Shown here piece after piece: positions 1 to 8,461 of a DNA stretch of 42,499 bases. The stretch lies in assembly GCA_910577685.1 (NCBI GenBank), contig CAJTOH010000032.1:1-42499 (forward strand), in the 5' to 3' direction. This stretch comes from an uncultured Dorea sp. Lineage in GTDB: Bacteria; Bacillota; Clostridia; Lachnospirales; Lachnospiraceae. A program made the translations under genes and the position numbers. How positions within the stretch are numbered: the first letter of the stretch is position 1; each line of letters starts with the position of its first letter. The notes beneath the pieces were generated by a model. The model did no database searches, was not told the origin of the DNA, and saw only the letters and a program-made list of their open reading frames with translations.

Positions 1-2
1 CA

Positions 3-248
3 TCCAACAGAGCAAAAAGCCAGAGATATATGCAAAGTGAGGAATTCAGCAATTTAGCAAGGTTGAGAAATGGTGTAGAAACCATTCCGGCCAATATCCG
101 AAAGAATTACCATCTGGACAAACTTCCAAGAGGTAAACAACGGGGTAAATTCTTTTTTGGAAGTAAAATAGCAGCCTTAAACTTCAGAAAGCTCTTTGGA
201 TTCCGAAAGGGCTTGGGGAATTATGCGCAAAATCCGATGTTGGCATAG
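3..248 (+). pseudogene. Transposase C-terminal fragment (runs off left edge)
   Basis: The reading frame is open from the left edge of the window to a TAG at 246-248, so only the last ~80 residues are visible. The segment RNGVETIPANIRKNYHLDKL followed by a lysine/arginine-rich stretch and FFFGSKIAALNFRKL resembles the tail of DDE-type IS transposases. I cannot assign the IS family with confidence. The first in-window ATG is at 30, but there is no clear ribosome site and the frame continues upstream, so this is a partial or truncated gene. It opens a region of decayed mobile DNA reaching to about 3140. Confidence 0.5.
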
Positions 249-798
249 AAATAAGCCAGAAGTACATCAACAATTCCAAGGCAATGAAGTCTTTTACAAA
301 AAATCTACTGTAAAATATTAAATTTTCAAGGTTCTTGCAGAGTACCAAACATAGAAAACACTATGTTTTGACCCCAGCATCATGACATTGCGAAAAATCA
401 AGGTTTCTACACGATGCACAGTGTTTATATTGTTCACTATAGAATAAGATTTTGGCATTCTATTTAAATACTCTTTGTTTCTAAAATATACCTTCTCTTA
501 TAAATAATAAGGAGTTTATACCTACATTTCTGTAAAAATAATTTACTTTATTTACAAGCCCCAAATATTTTCACAAATTTCCAATAGATATGTGTTAGCA
601 AAAATGCTAGGTGTAAGTAATGTCATTCTGAAGGAGAACTTTCCTGTTTCATCGAATCTACATTAGTTCCATTCCATACATTAATGCCCTCTTTCATGCC
701 CACTACTGCTAATTATTACTGATTATCCATCTTTACTTTTTTATATCAGGAAATAATGTTAGAATACTTTTAATACCTAAAGAAAGTGAGTGAAATAT
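249..798. other. AT-rich stretch without a gene
   Basis: No open frame with a credible start and ribosome site was found here. The stretch is clearly more AT-rich than the rest of the window. A short hairpin (AAACATAG 347-354 with CTATGTTT 361-368) lies about 100 bases after the transposase tail and may be what is left of the IS end or its terminator. Otherwise I see nothing. Confidence 0.5.
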
Positions 799-985
799 AT
801 GAGTAATCCTAAAAAACAACATTTCGTTCCTCAATCTTATCTGAAATAGTGGGAAGATGATGAGTGTCTCATCTAGTTATATAATAAACAGGAAAAAACA
901 GTAGCACATAGAAACACAAACAGCTTTTTTTATTAATTTAGATAGAGGAAAACGCTGCATAAATTCTTATATGTGTTTATACTAA
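799..985 (+). pseudogene. DUF4238-like protein, decayed N-terminal remnant
   Basis: A purine-rich ribosome site (AGAAAGTGAG, 781-790) precedes ATG 799. The frame reads MSNPKKQHFVPQSYLK and then hits TAG (847-849). It continues WEDDECLI, then TAG again, then a KQEKTVAHRNTNSFFY-like stretch and TAA. The sequence resumes in a shifted frame (INLDRGKRCINSYM) up to a stop at 983-985. KQHFVPQ.YLK near the N-terminus is the hallmark of DUF4238 proteins, which are usually several hundred residues long, often sit on mobile elements, and have no settled function. At least three disablements plus a missing C-terminal body make this a remnant. Confidence 0.55.
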
Positions 986-1220
986 ACCACCATAAACGGT
1001 TTGAAACACTGACCTTTTAGCGGTTTTATCTTAAATCTTCCCATATGTCTTTATAAGTCCTTTTTGTAAGCGTGGGCGTCAAAAAAGTGTCAAATAAAAA
1101 TGCTTTGTTACGCTGTCAAAACGCATTTTATCAGTATACATAGAGAAATCCCCAGCCACATAAAACGCACGCTGAATGCTGCATAGTTGCAGACTTTTAT
1201 CACACCTACTGCGTCACAAC

Positions 1221-1240
1221 CTCCCCATAATTATGGGGAG
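1221..1240. repeat. Perfect 20-base palindrome
   Basis: CTCCCCATAATTATGGGGAG is identical to its own reverse complement over all 20 bases. It lies in a non-coding stretch between a decayed DUF4238 gene and an AraC-type regulator. There is no T-run on either side, so it is not a typical terminator. It could be a protein-binding site or a cruciform of a conjugation origin. Confidence 0.75.
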
Positions 1241-1280
1241 CGAAAGCACGGTTTGCTTTTGCTCTCTTGATTATCATAAA

Positions 1281-1352
1281 GCAGAGCCAGCCGCTCTTGT
1301 CAACGGAAAAACGAACGGCTGCACCGTCGTTGACAAACTTGTCTGGCTCTGC
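1281..1352. repeat. Nested inverted repeat (72 bases)
   Basis: The outer arms GCAGAGCCAG (1281-1290) and CTGGCTCTGC (1343-1352) are perfect complements. Inside, TTGTCAACG (1297-1305) pairs with CGTTGACAA (1328-1336), and a short ACGG/CCGT pair can close the centre. The result is an extended, interrupted hairpin. It sits 40 bases from the palindrome at 1221, in the same non-coding block. Confidence 0.7.
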
Positions 1353-1425
1353 TACTCCCGCTTATGCTATTTGCTCATAATCTTTGCTACATTCTTGATT
1401 CTTGCGAATGAACAGTCCACAAAAC

Positions 1426-2301
1426 CTACTGGTTTTTTTCAATGGGTATCCACAGTTCACACTTATATTGTGGAGAATGCATATCCCCATTTGGATACAC
1501 TTGAATATCAAGGCTTCCGCAAGGATGATACTCACTTGTAGGGAAAAATTCGGAATAAACTTTATATAAGAGGTCTTGAAAAGCTGTAGGCATAGGTCCA
1601 ATACTTTCAAAGATTGCCCATGTGTAGGCGGGTATTTGTTCAACATTTAATTCATCAGTAATATCAGCCCCATTATATTCAACGCCAATTGCATATGTCA
1701 CTTCGCTCTTATTTGTGTCTTCAACACATATTCCAATAAGCGCACCTCCAAACATGCCGGATTCTGTTGCATACTTATATAGGCTGTCTATCGTATTGTC
1801 TTTACGGCAATCATCCCAATATTTTAGTAATTGTTCGTTATTCTGCCCAACATCGTTAGAAAAGCTCTTTTTCTTTACGATGATGTCAATCTTGTCCTTC
1901 TTTTCAATTCTGTAGTTCATAATATTTCCTCCGTCTAAAATAAGTTTTACAGAAAGTCGTGAAAAGGATTTGAGCTTGAAACCATACATTTTTGCATACG
2001 ATGGTGCTATCCCATGAAATCGGGTAAATGCTCTGCTAAAGCTTTCGGGAGAATCATAACCATATTTTAAAGCCACATCTATAACTTTAGCATCAGAAGA
2101 CGAAAGCTCGCTGCCGGCAAGCGTAAGCCTTCTATTCCTGATATATTCGCCAAGAGTGCAATTACACAAAACTCTAAACACTCGCTGAAAATAAAATGGT
2201 GATGTGAAAGCTTTGTTAGCAATGTCTGTATAATCTAGCTCCTCGGTCAGATTATTTTCAATATAATCAATTGCATTTTGCAGACCAGTAATCCAATTCA
2301 T
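1426..2301 (-). CDS. AraC-family regulator with GyrI-like effector domain
   Basis: A 291-residue transcription regulator. Residues ~8-105 form the double helix-turn-helix AraC DNA-binding domain (IDYIENNLTEEL, then the second helix-turn-helix with KVIDVALKYGYDSPESFSRA). The C-terminal ~155 residues resemble the GyrI/AraC effector-binding fold that binds small hydrophobic or drug-like ligands in BmrR- and Rob-type proteins. The ATG is preceded by GAGGAG about 8 bases upstream. The gene is intact although it lies among decayed mobile DNA, and it is visibly more AT-rich than the genes right of 5000, which suggests horizontal acquisition. No adjacent efflux gene is visible, so its target is unknown. 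Confidence 0.88.
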   Translation of the reverse strand: MNWITGLQNAIDYIENNLTEELDYTDIANKAFTSPFYFQRVFRVLCNCTLGEYIRNRRLTLAGSELSSSDAKVIDVALKYGYDSPESFSRAFTRFHGIAPSYAKMYGFKLKSFSRLSVKLILDGGNIMNYRIEKKDKIDIIVKKKSFSNDVGQNNEQLLKYWDDCRKDNTIDSLYKYATESGMFGGALIGICVEDTNKSEVTYAIGVEYNGADITDELNVEQIPAYTWAIFESIGPMPTAFQDLLYKVYSEFFPTSEYHPCGSLDIQVYPNGDMHSPQYKCELWIPIEKNQ

Positions 2302-2421
2302 TGTTTCATCTCCTCTCTGTATGCGCTTATCTTAACAGAAATAAAACTCTGGTTCATGACTTTTTGTGCTCACAGATGTAGGGTATATAAATTAACTTGC
2401 TGTCACACACAACTAACATAA

Positions 2422-3140
2422 GCTAAACCCCCGGAAGAACTTGCCTGTCAGGACGTTAGGACTTTTTTGCTTGCCAAAAAAGAAGAAGGGCTGAAAGCCA
2501 CAACTCTGAACCTCTATAATTCGGCTATCCGTTTTTTCTATAGGAATGTCCTGCATATCCTTTGGGATGATATCACAGTTCCACGTATGATTCGGGAACA
2601 CAGGCTTCCAACCGTACTGGCTGTCGATGAGCTCAAATATAAAGCCATGTTTGCAACGATGTATTCTTCCGGAATGCGTGTTTCCGAAGTGATCCATCTA
2701 CATTATGATGATATCTCCCGCACAAATATGCAGATCCATGTCCGGGATACAAAGAACCGGATGGATCGCTATACGATCCTTTCCAAACGGTGTCTGGATA
2801 TCCTTACACAATACTGGTTTGAGAAGGGACGTCCCCGTGGGATCCTGTTTCCTAATAAATTTACCGGTAATTACCTGACAGTCGGTACGCTGGAGCAGGT
2901 GATGCGCCGTGCCGTATCCGATGCTGCGCTTCTAAAGGAAGCAACTCCGCACGGTCTCCGTCATAGCTTTGCAACTCATCTGATGGAACAGGGGGAGAAC
3001 GGCAAAATATCCAGGCATTGCTTGGACACCGTGACCCAAAATCCACGGAAATTTATCTTCATGTCAGCAACAAATCCCTTATGGGAATCCAAAGTCCATT
3101 TGACAGGAAAGATTTTTTAATTATTTTTCTACGAGCATAA
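2422..3140 (+). pseudogene. Tyrosine recombinase/integrase, truncated and frameshifted
   Basis: The frame opens at 2422 without a good start: DVRTFLLAKKEEGLKATTLN belongs to the core-binding domain but its first helices are missing; the first start-like codon is TTG 2467. The catalytic domain follows with the first arginine in SSGMRVSEVIHL and the HGLRHSFATHLMEQG box. Between about 2990 and 3006 the frame is lost. In the +1 frame the expected ending continues as IQALLGHRDPKSTEIYLHVS, including the H/W-box and the nucleophile tyrosine, up to a stop at 3138-3140. A one-base loss near the GGGGG run at ~2989 explains this. The unshifted frame ends at TAA 3118-3120. The protein style (RIREHRLPTVL, YLHVSNKSLMGI-type end) is like integrases that travel with IS91-type elements, but that is a guess. 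Confidence 0.75.
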
Positions 3141-4869
3141 CCCTGCACCGCTTCTTATAACAGGCAATCCCATATTTCAGGATGTTCTCTACTCCGTCGT
3201 CAGAAAGGTCATCCTCATATTTGGTATACTTGATCTGTTTCAATGCCGCCTTACACGCCCCGTCCAAATCTCCGTCATGTGCATATTTTACTTCTATGAT
3301 GATCCCCATATCTCCAGTATCTGGTTCTGCAAGAATGTCCGCATATCCTTCTCCCATTTCCCGGTTAGAAGAAATTCCCCATCGGTTCTTCACACCTAAA
3401 ATTCCAAGCAGAACACCATGGTAAAAGCAGACACTTGGAGACTGTCCTTTAGTCTCCTTAGTGGTCGCTTTCCCTGTGGGCAAAGTCTCTTTCATGTCAG
3501 TTCTTACAGCTGTATCCCGGATACTGATGGTTCTTCTTAAATATTCCGTGAAAATTTTCTCTACATTTTCCACATCCTTATTTCGCAGAGCATCACAGAA
3601 ACGGTTCAACGTATCTCCGTCTTCCCTGACATTCTCTTTAAAAAATTCCATGATCTGCGTCACATAAATATCCCGAATCTCCAGATTGGGGATTGCCAGT
3701 TTCATCTGTCTTCCCTCTGCTTTTCCCCGCTGGGTCAGATAGCCGGTGGTAAAAAGCAGGCTCCAGATATTATCTATCGTCTGGTAAATCTCCGAATATG
3801 TGAGTTCCTGATGAATTTCTTTCATAATGACTTCACCTGCTACCAGACGCTCAATCTCCCGTTTGGTAGTAGCATTTGCCGATTCCTGAATAAACCGCTT
3901 TACTGCATCATTGCTGCTGGTATTGATCCAGTAGTTTTCCGGCTGCACATGAGACTCGCTCCTGATCCTGTCACAATGGTTCAGCACATCCCACGGACAG
4001 TACACTTCCTCATTTCCAAATTGATATCCGTCATACCATCTTTTTACTTCTTCATAATGATCGGCCACATCATAATACTCCAGAAGTTCTCTCACTTCTT
4101 TGTCTGTAAAACCAAAGTATTCATCAAAACGCTCATCTGCAACCGTCAGTACCTTCAGATTATTCAGCCCAGTAAAGATACTCTCCTTTGAAATTCGAAG
4201 GCATCCTGTCAACACCGCAAATTTTGAACTATTATTTGTTTTGAGTGCCTCTCCAAGAAGACTTCGAATCAAGGAAAGCATCTGGTCATAGTATCCATTC
4301 GCATGAGCTTTTGCCAATGGGACGTCATATTCGTCAATCAGCAGGATAACTTTTGTACCATGATGCTTTTCTAACATTTCTGACAATATTCTCAAGCTGT
4401 CACAAAATGTAGATTCGTCCATATTACTGTCCAAAAGACTCTGATATTCCATTTTGTCACTTTCACTCAACGCATCACTTTCCAAAAGATACTGAACTTT
4501 TGACGCTGTCCGCCTCACGGCCCGGGCTCCCATTCGAAAGGCCATTTCAAAATTGAGCGCATCTATCCCTTTTAGGGAAACAGAAATAACTGGATATTTT
4601 CCCATATATTCCTCACAGAGCGCAGTCTCTTTTGATATTTTCAGCCCTTCAAAAATACTTTTATCTCCATCCAATGAGAAAAAGTGTTCAAGCATGCTCA
4701 TATTCAATGATTTCCCAAATCTTCTGGGGCGTGTGAACAGATTCACCGCTCCCCAGTTATGAAGTAATTCGACAATAAGTCCCGTTTTATCAATATAGTA
4801 AAAATCTTCTTTCCTGATTTCTTCAAAATTTTCAATCCCAATCGGAAGTTTCTTCTTTCGCATCTCCAT
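3121..4869 (-). CDS. AAA-ATPase-like protein with PD-(D/E)XK nuclease-like C-terminus
   Basis: About 582 residues from ATG 4869, preferred because AAGGAG (4881-4886) lies 11 bases before it; the frame is open to TTG 4899. Residues ~5-230 match the AAA-ATPase_like family (Pfam AAA-ATPase_like): an IGIENFEEIR..DFYYIDKT entry, an FTRPRRFGKSLNMSML Walker-A-like loop, and the Walker-B-like VILLIDEYDVPLAKA. The C-terminus carries the PDDEXK_9-type core: EGYADILAEP then IIIEVKYA, i.e. D..(E)xK. Such proteins are abundant and variable in gut Bacteroidetes and Firmicutes; their role is not settled, and links to mobile DNA or defence are only suggested. It ends directly against the broken integrase, convergently. 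It is intact, full length for the family, and has no partner gene. Confidence 0.85.
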   Translation of the reverse strand: MEMRKKKLPIGIENFEEIRKEDFYYIDKTGLIVELLHNWGAVNLFTRPRRFGKSLNMSMLEHFFSLDGDKSIFEGLKISKETALCEEYMGKYPVISVSLKGIDALNFEMAFRMGARAVRRTASKVQYLLESDALSESDKMEYQSLLDSNMDESTFCDSLRILSEMLEKHHGTKVILLIDEYDVPLAKAHANGYYDQMLSLIRSLLGEALKTNNSSKFAVLTGCLRISKESIFTGLNNLKVLTVADERFDEYFGFTDKEVRELLEYYDVADHYEEVKRWYDGYQFGNEEVYCPWDVLNHCDRIRSESHVQPENYWINTSSNDAVKRFIQESANATTKREIERLVAGEVIMKEIHQELTYSEIYQTIDNIWSLLFTTGYLTQRGKAEGRQMKLAIPNLEIRDIYVTQIMEFFKENVREDGDTLNRFCDALRNKDVENVEKIFTEYLRRTISIRDTAVRTDMKETLPTGKATTKETKGQSPSVCFYHGVLLGILGVKNRWGISSNREMGEGYADILAEPDTGDMGIIIEVKYAHDGDLDGACKAALKQIKYTKYEDDLSDDGVENILKYGIACYKKRCRVMLVEK

Positions 4870-4967
4870 CTCTTTCCACGCTCCTTCCATCATCCTCAAG
4901 TCATTTCCTGCCTTAGATTATTAACTACATTATAGCAATTAAGCGGCGGCATTTCTATAGAAATCTT

Positions 4968-4997
4968 CCACTTCTCATCCACTTCTCATCCACTTCT
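4968..4997. repeat. Short tandem repeat, 11-base unit
   Basis: CCACTTCTCAT occurs twice in tandem (4968-4978, 4979-4989), followed by a partial third copy (CCACTTCT, 4990-4997) that runs into the comEC stop codon (4996-4998). Probably replication slippage. Confidence 0.7.
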
Positions 4998-7464
4998 ATT
5001 TCCCAACTTTCATTGTTTCCCCGTCTCCAACCTCCACTATAATCGCTCCATTTTCCTGCGTAGAATATACTTTACCTCCAATATCTGCAAGCCTTTCTAT
5101 CGTTTCCTGATGTGGATGTCCGTATCGGTTTTCTTGTCCCGCCGAAATAAATGCATATACAGGCTTAATCTGTCGAAGAAATTCTTCTGTCGATGAATTC
5201 TTCGATCCATGATGCGCCACTTTCAAAATCTCCCACGTACAGTTCCGGTATTGCTCTTCCAACTGTCTGGTAAGCTGTTCTTCACCTTCTCCCTCTACAT
5301 CTCCGGTCAGCAGCATATCAAACTCTCCGAACTTAACTGCCAATACCATAGACGCTGCGTTCCCCGGTTCATATCCTTCTTCTGCATCTCGTCCCTCAGC
5401 TTCCCCGTTCCCAGCTTCTGTCTCTGGATTCCCCGGCTGTATACATGTAATCGACATATTCCCTTCCTTAATGTTCTGCCCTGGTTCAATTACAGCTACA
5501 TGTGTACCATTAGCTAACGCTTTTTCTGCCAATCCCTTCAATGCCTCATCCCATACCTCCTGTACCGGCATTACCAACGTTCCAATCCTTACGCCAATAT
5601 CCTGCCTCTCAATCAGCTCTTCCACACCATTCATATGGTCACTGTCGCCATGGGATATCAACACATAGTCAACCACCACGACTCCCTGAGATTTTAGAAA
5701 CGGTTCTATCCTGTATTGCCCTGCTTTCTTCACATCACTGCTGCCTCCGTCCACCAGATATGTGCCGCCCTTGGGGCCTCTCATAAAAATACCATCTCCC
5801 TGTCCTACATCTAAAACCACTGTCGTCAGTTTTCCTCGTTCTCCCCATCGATTTGTAAGGATAATAATACCGATCATTCCAAGCATAAGTGCAAATCGTC
5901 CAAGCCTTGCCGCACGTTTCTGTATACCTGCATCTGACTTACCAGCCATATGTTTTTGCATATTTACATCTGAACCGCTGACCGCATATTTTTGCATGTC
6001 CACATGCTCTATCAGCCTTTCCTTCTCTCTCAAAAGCAACAAAACTATTATCAGTATCCCATAATACGCCACGATCTGCCATACATCCGGCCTTCCAACC
6101 ACAAGCCTTGCTCCCGGCAGATGAAGTGTCAGCTTACAGCTCATTTGATAAATCCACAGGATTTTGCCACATACCAGAAACAATAAGGAGGATACTGGCC
6201 CACACCACAGCACAAACAAACTTCCTGCTATTCCTAAGAATAATAAGACAGACATCAGCGGGATCACAAAGAGATTTAGAATAAAAGAATAAAGCGGAAA
6301 CTCGAAAAAATAAGAAAGCAAAATCGGAAAGATGACCAGATTAATGCCAATACTCACCGTCAATCCCTGTAAGATCCCTTGCCACATATGTTCCCGGATT
6401 CCTTCAAAATATGCAGACAAGGCAGCGCCGTCTGCATTCTGTTTTTGAAAACTGTATGATACTCTTACAAATGCGTCCTGCAGCACCGGCACCACCGCAA
6501 GGATCGCAAACACTGCGCCAAAGGACAGCCAGAACCCTCCGTCATACAAACTAAGAGGTCTCCACAGCAGTACCACAACTGCTGCTACAGAAAGTGCCGT
6601 CGGCGCATCATAATGCCGCCCTGTCATATCCGCCCCTACCCGAAATAAAAACATCACCAATGCCCGCACCGCAGACACGGTAAGCCCAATCATAAGAATA
6701 TACAACAACAGAAACAAAATACCAAATGCCCCTCCAATCGGATAAGAACCGGTAAGTCTCCGCAAAATTTGATACATCCCAATCCCCACAAAAGAAAGAT
6801 GGAGCCCTGAGATGGCCAATATATGCCCAATCCCATTCACCTGATATAACGTTTTCAATTCCTGATCCATCTCCCCCTTCTCCCCCAACAGCATTGCCGC
6901 CATCACCGCCCCATCTTCCTTCCCAAGCCCAAACACCAATGCCTCCCTCCACATATTCCGAACCCCTTCAAGCCTCCTTCTCCATTTCCAAACACACCCC
7001 TCCACAATCCGAACCTTTTCTGTCCATATCTGACAATGGATATCCTGAATCTGATAATAACGTTTCTGATCAAAATTCCCGGGATTTCTCGCATGCTGAA
7101 AAAAGGAAACCTTCCCTTCGCCCCTTACGATATTCCCTATATCAACCTGTACATTGGGATCTGTATAGATAATCATTCTTGATTCCTGAAATATTTGCTT
7201 CTGATACTGAATAGAATTGTTTTTTAGATATAAAGCCTGACTTTCCGCCTTCGGCGCGACCCGATACACCTGCCCCTGCACTACAACCGTTTCTTCTGGC
7301 GGCACAGCCGCCTCAAGCGGAGAAGAGCGAAGCTCTCCGATAATCCTCTCTTCCCCGCATAACACAGATGCCGCGACAGCCAACAACACAACCAGACACA
7401 CCGATAACAGCGGCCTGTTTTTCACTTGATTCAGGCATACGGATAATAACTGCCTGTTTTTCAT
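4996..7464 (-). CDS. comEC: ComEC/Rec2 DNA-uptake channel protein
   Basis: An 822-residue polytopic protein that would pass single-stranded DNA across the membrane during transformation. The N-terminus has one or two hydrophobic segments, then the DUF4131 region. The Competence domain follows (~180-460, with NGIGHILAISGLHLSFVG and many membrane helices), and a C-terminal metallo-beta-lactamase-like domain starts with LDVGQGDGIF and carries the metal motif SHGDSDH (~605-610). Full domain set and usual length. ATG 7464 is chosen because AAGGAG ends 7 bases before it; a GTG at 7470 is too close to that site. It lies 24 bases after the GerMN gene and is last in the cluster begun by comEA. Oddities: a 13-residue tandem duplication at the N-terminus (KNRQLLSVCL/KNRPLLSVCL) and three imperfect MQK-containing repeats near 490-518 before the hydrolase domain. 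Confidence 0.93.
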   Translation of the reverse strand: MKNRQLLSVCLNQVKNRPLLSVCLVVLLAVAASVLCGEERIIGELRSSPLEAAVPPEETVVVQGQVYRVAPKAESQALYLKNNSIQYQKQIFQESRMIIYTDPNVQVDIGNIVRGEGKVSFFQHARNPGNFDQKRYYQIQDIHCQIWTEKVRIVEGCVWKWRRRLEGVRNMWREALVFGLGKEDGAVMAAMLLGEKGEMDQELKTLYQVNGIGHILAISGLHLSFVGIGMYQILRRLTGSYPIGGAFGILFLLLYILMIGLTVSAVRALVMFLFRVGADMTGRHYDAPTALSVAAVVVLLWRPLSLYDGGFWLSFGAVFAILAVVPVLQDAFVRVSYSFQKQNADGAALSAYFEGIREHMWQGILQGLTVSIGINLVIFPILLSYFFEFPLYSFILNLFVIPLMSVLLFLGIAGSLFVLWCGPVSSLLFLVCGKILWIYQMSCKLTLHLPGARLVVGRPDVWQIVAYYGILIIVLLLLREKERLIEHVDMQKYAVSGSDVNMQKHMAGKSDAGIQKRAARLGRFALMLGMIGIIILTNRWGERGKLTTVVLDVGQGDGIFMRGPKGGTYLVDGGSSDVKKAGQYRIEPFLKSQGVVVVDYVLISHGDSDHMNGVEELIERQDIGVRIGTLVMPVQEVWDEALKGLAEKALANGTHVAVIEPGQNIKEGNMSITCIQPGNPETEAGNGEAEGRDAEEGYEPGNAASMVLAVKFGEFDMLLTGDVEGEGEEQLTRQLEEQYRNCTWEILKVAHHGSKNSSTEEFLRQIKPVYAFISAGQENRYGHPHQETIERLADIGGKVYSTQENGAIIVEVGDGETMKVGK
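7393..7461 (-). repeat. 39-base tandem duplication in the comEC start region
   Basis: The bases 7432-7461 and 7393-7422 encode KNRQLLSVCL and KNRPLLSVCL, spaced exactly 39 bases apart. The DNA copies have diverged mainly at third codon positions, so the duplication is not recent and the frame was kept. It adds a second copy of the first hydrophobic stretch. Confidence 0.75.
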
Positions 7465-7494
7465 TTCCACTCTCCTTATTAAGATTCCTAATTA

Positions 7495-8448
7495 CTATTT
7501 CCCGCTCTCTTCCACCAGATTCTGATCCCTTGAGAGGGGCTTACTTAAATCAACACTTCCCATATACTTGATATTAGACTCCCCGTTTACCGAGATCTGC
7601 ACCTGACTGGATGCCCCTCCGTCCACAATGGAGTTCACAATGGCATAGATGGCAATCCTTGGATCTGATACGCACGTATTATTCAGAAAACCTTCATCAA
7701 GATTCACATAGCAAACATTATCCTTAACGGATACGCCGATTACCTTCGTCTCCGGTGGGATGACCGCACAAAGCCCGTCCATGGCAGGTCCCTTAATCAA
7801 CTGATCCATGATTAATCTCTCAATCGACATATTGCTGTTAGAACGAACACTGACTTCTTCCGAAATCAGCCTGTCGCCTTTCTCATTCACAAAATATAGC
7901 TTTAATTTTCTAGGCTGGTAAAGGTGAAGGGAAGAGCCTTTATACTGCAGGAAATCCTCCGCTCCCATATATCCGATCACATTCCCCATGCTGTCTGTCA
8001 GAGGATCATCCTCAATAAAAAAGTCAATGTATTCGATTCCCTTAAGCTGAGACAACGTCAGCACCACAGCCGCCCGAAGCAGCACTTCTTCCTCCGGCTT
8101 CATCCCGTTATATCCGATGCTGAAATGAATATCCAAGATCTCGTCCGTCAGCACCCAGTCCCTGATATATACACCCGCCGGAAAAACGCTTTTGTTATCA
8201 ATAGACTCCGGTTCCTTGTGCATCACGCGCAGCATATCCTCGATTACCTTCTCCTCGGTTGAATTCTTCGGCGTATACCCTTCTTTTGCCAAAGAAGTAC
8301 CTTCCATATTCATATAGTATACAAACATTCCGCCTTTCTCAGGCTCCTTCCCGGATTCCTTCACGAAACTGCCCCCCGCAAGAAGAAACGCCATAGATAC
8401 CAGACACAACATAAAAACTATACCATATTTTCTATTCTTCTGTCCCAT
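7495..8448 (-). CDS. Exported GerMN-domain protein (two GerMN domains)
   Basis: 317 residues with an N-terminal hydrophobic segment (VFMLCLVSMAFLLAGG) and two GerMN domains. The first lies at ~45-165 (Y.YYMNMEG...DMLRVMHKEPE...FFIEDDPLTD) and the second at ~180-300 (LKLYFVNEKGDRLI..SIERLIMDQLIKGP...VNSIVDGG.SQVQISVNG). GerMN domains occur in spore/germination proteins and in LpqB, the lipoprotein partner of the MtrAB two-component system. Homologues are normally lipoproteins; here the expected LAGC is LAGG, one base change (TGC to GGC) away, so lipidation is doubtful and the helix may act as a membrane anchor or ordinary signal peptide. It lies 13 bases downstream of the kinase and has GGAGG before ATG 8448. 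The placement suggests an accessory to that kinase. Confidence 0.85.
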   Translation of the reverse strand: MGQKNRKYGIVFMLCLVSMAFLLAGGSFVKESGKEPEKGGMFVYYMNMEGTSLAKEGYTPKNSTEEKVIEDMLRVMHKEPESIDNKSVFPAGVYIRDWVLTDEILDIHFSIGYNGMKPEEEVLLRAAVVLTLSQLKGIEYIDFFIEDDPLTDSMGNVIGYMGAEDFLQYKGSSLHLYQPRKLKLYFVNEKGDRLISEEVSVRSNSNMSIERLIMDQLIKGPAMDGLCAVIPPETKVIGVSVKDNVCYVNLDEGFLNNTCVSDPRIAIYAIVNSIVDGGASSQVQISVNGESNIKYMGSVDLSKPLSRDQNLVEESGK

Positions 8449-8461
8449 ACCGTACTCCTCC

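Larger units (their letters stand above)
986..1425. other. Non-coding stretch with strong palindromes; possible ICE remnant
   Basis: No credible gene. Local base composition changes around 1170-1360, where the DNA is richer in GC than its flanks and carries two strong dyads, listed separately at 1221 and 1281. The arrangement looks like a conserved intergenic block of a conjugative transposon (possibly near oriT or a relaxase gene), but that is inference only. Confidence 0.35.

Noticed and set aside
847..849. TAG read-through (pyrrolysine) in the DUF4238 gene
   Set aside because: There are also a TAA, a frame change and a missing C-terminus; simple decay explains all of it.
2980..3010. Programmed frameshift in the integrase
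   Set aside because: No slippery heptamer with a downstream structure, and the N-terminus is truncated too.
4968..4997. 11-base tandem repeat as a CRISPR or iteron
   Set aside because: Fewer than three copies, no spacers, no rep gene; slippage is enough.
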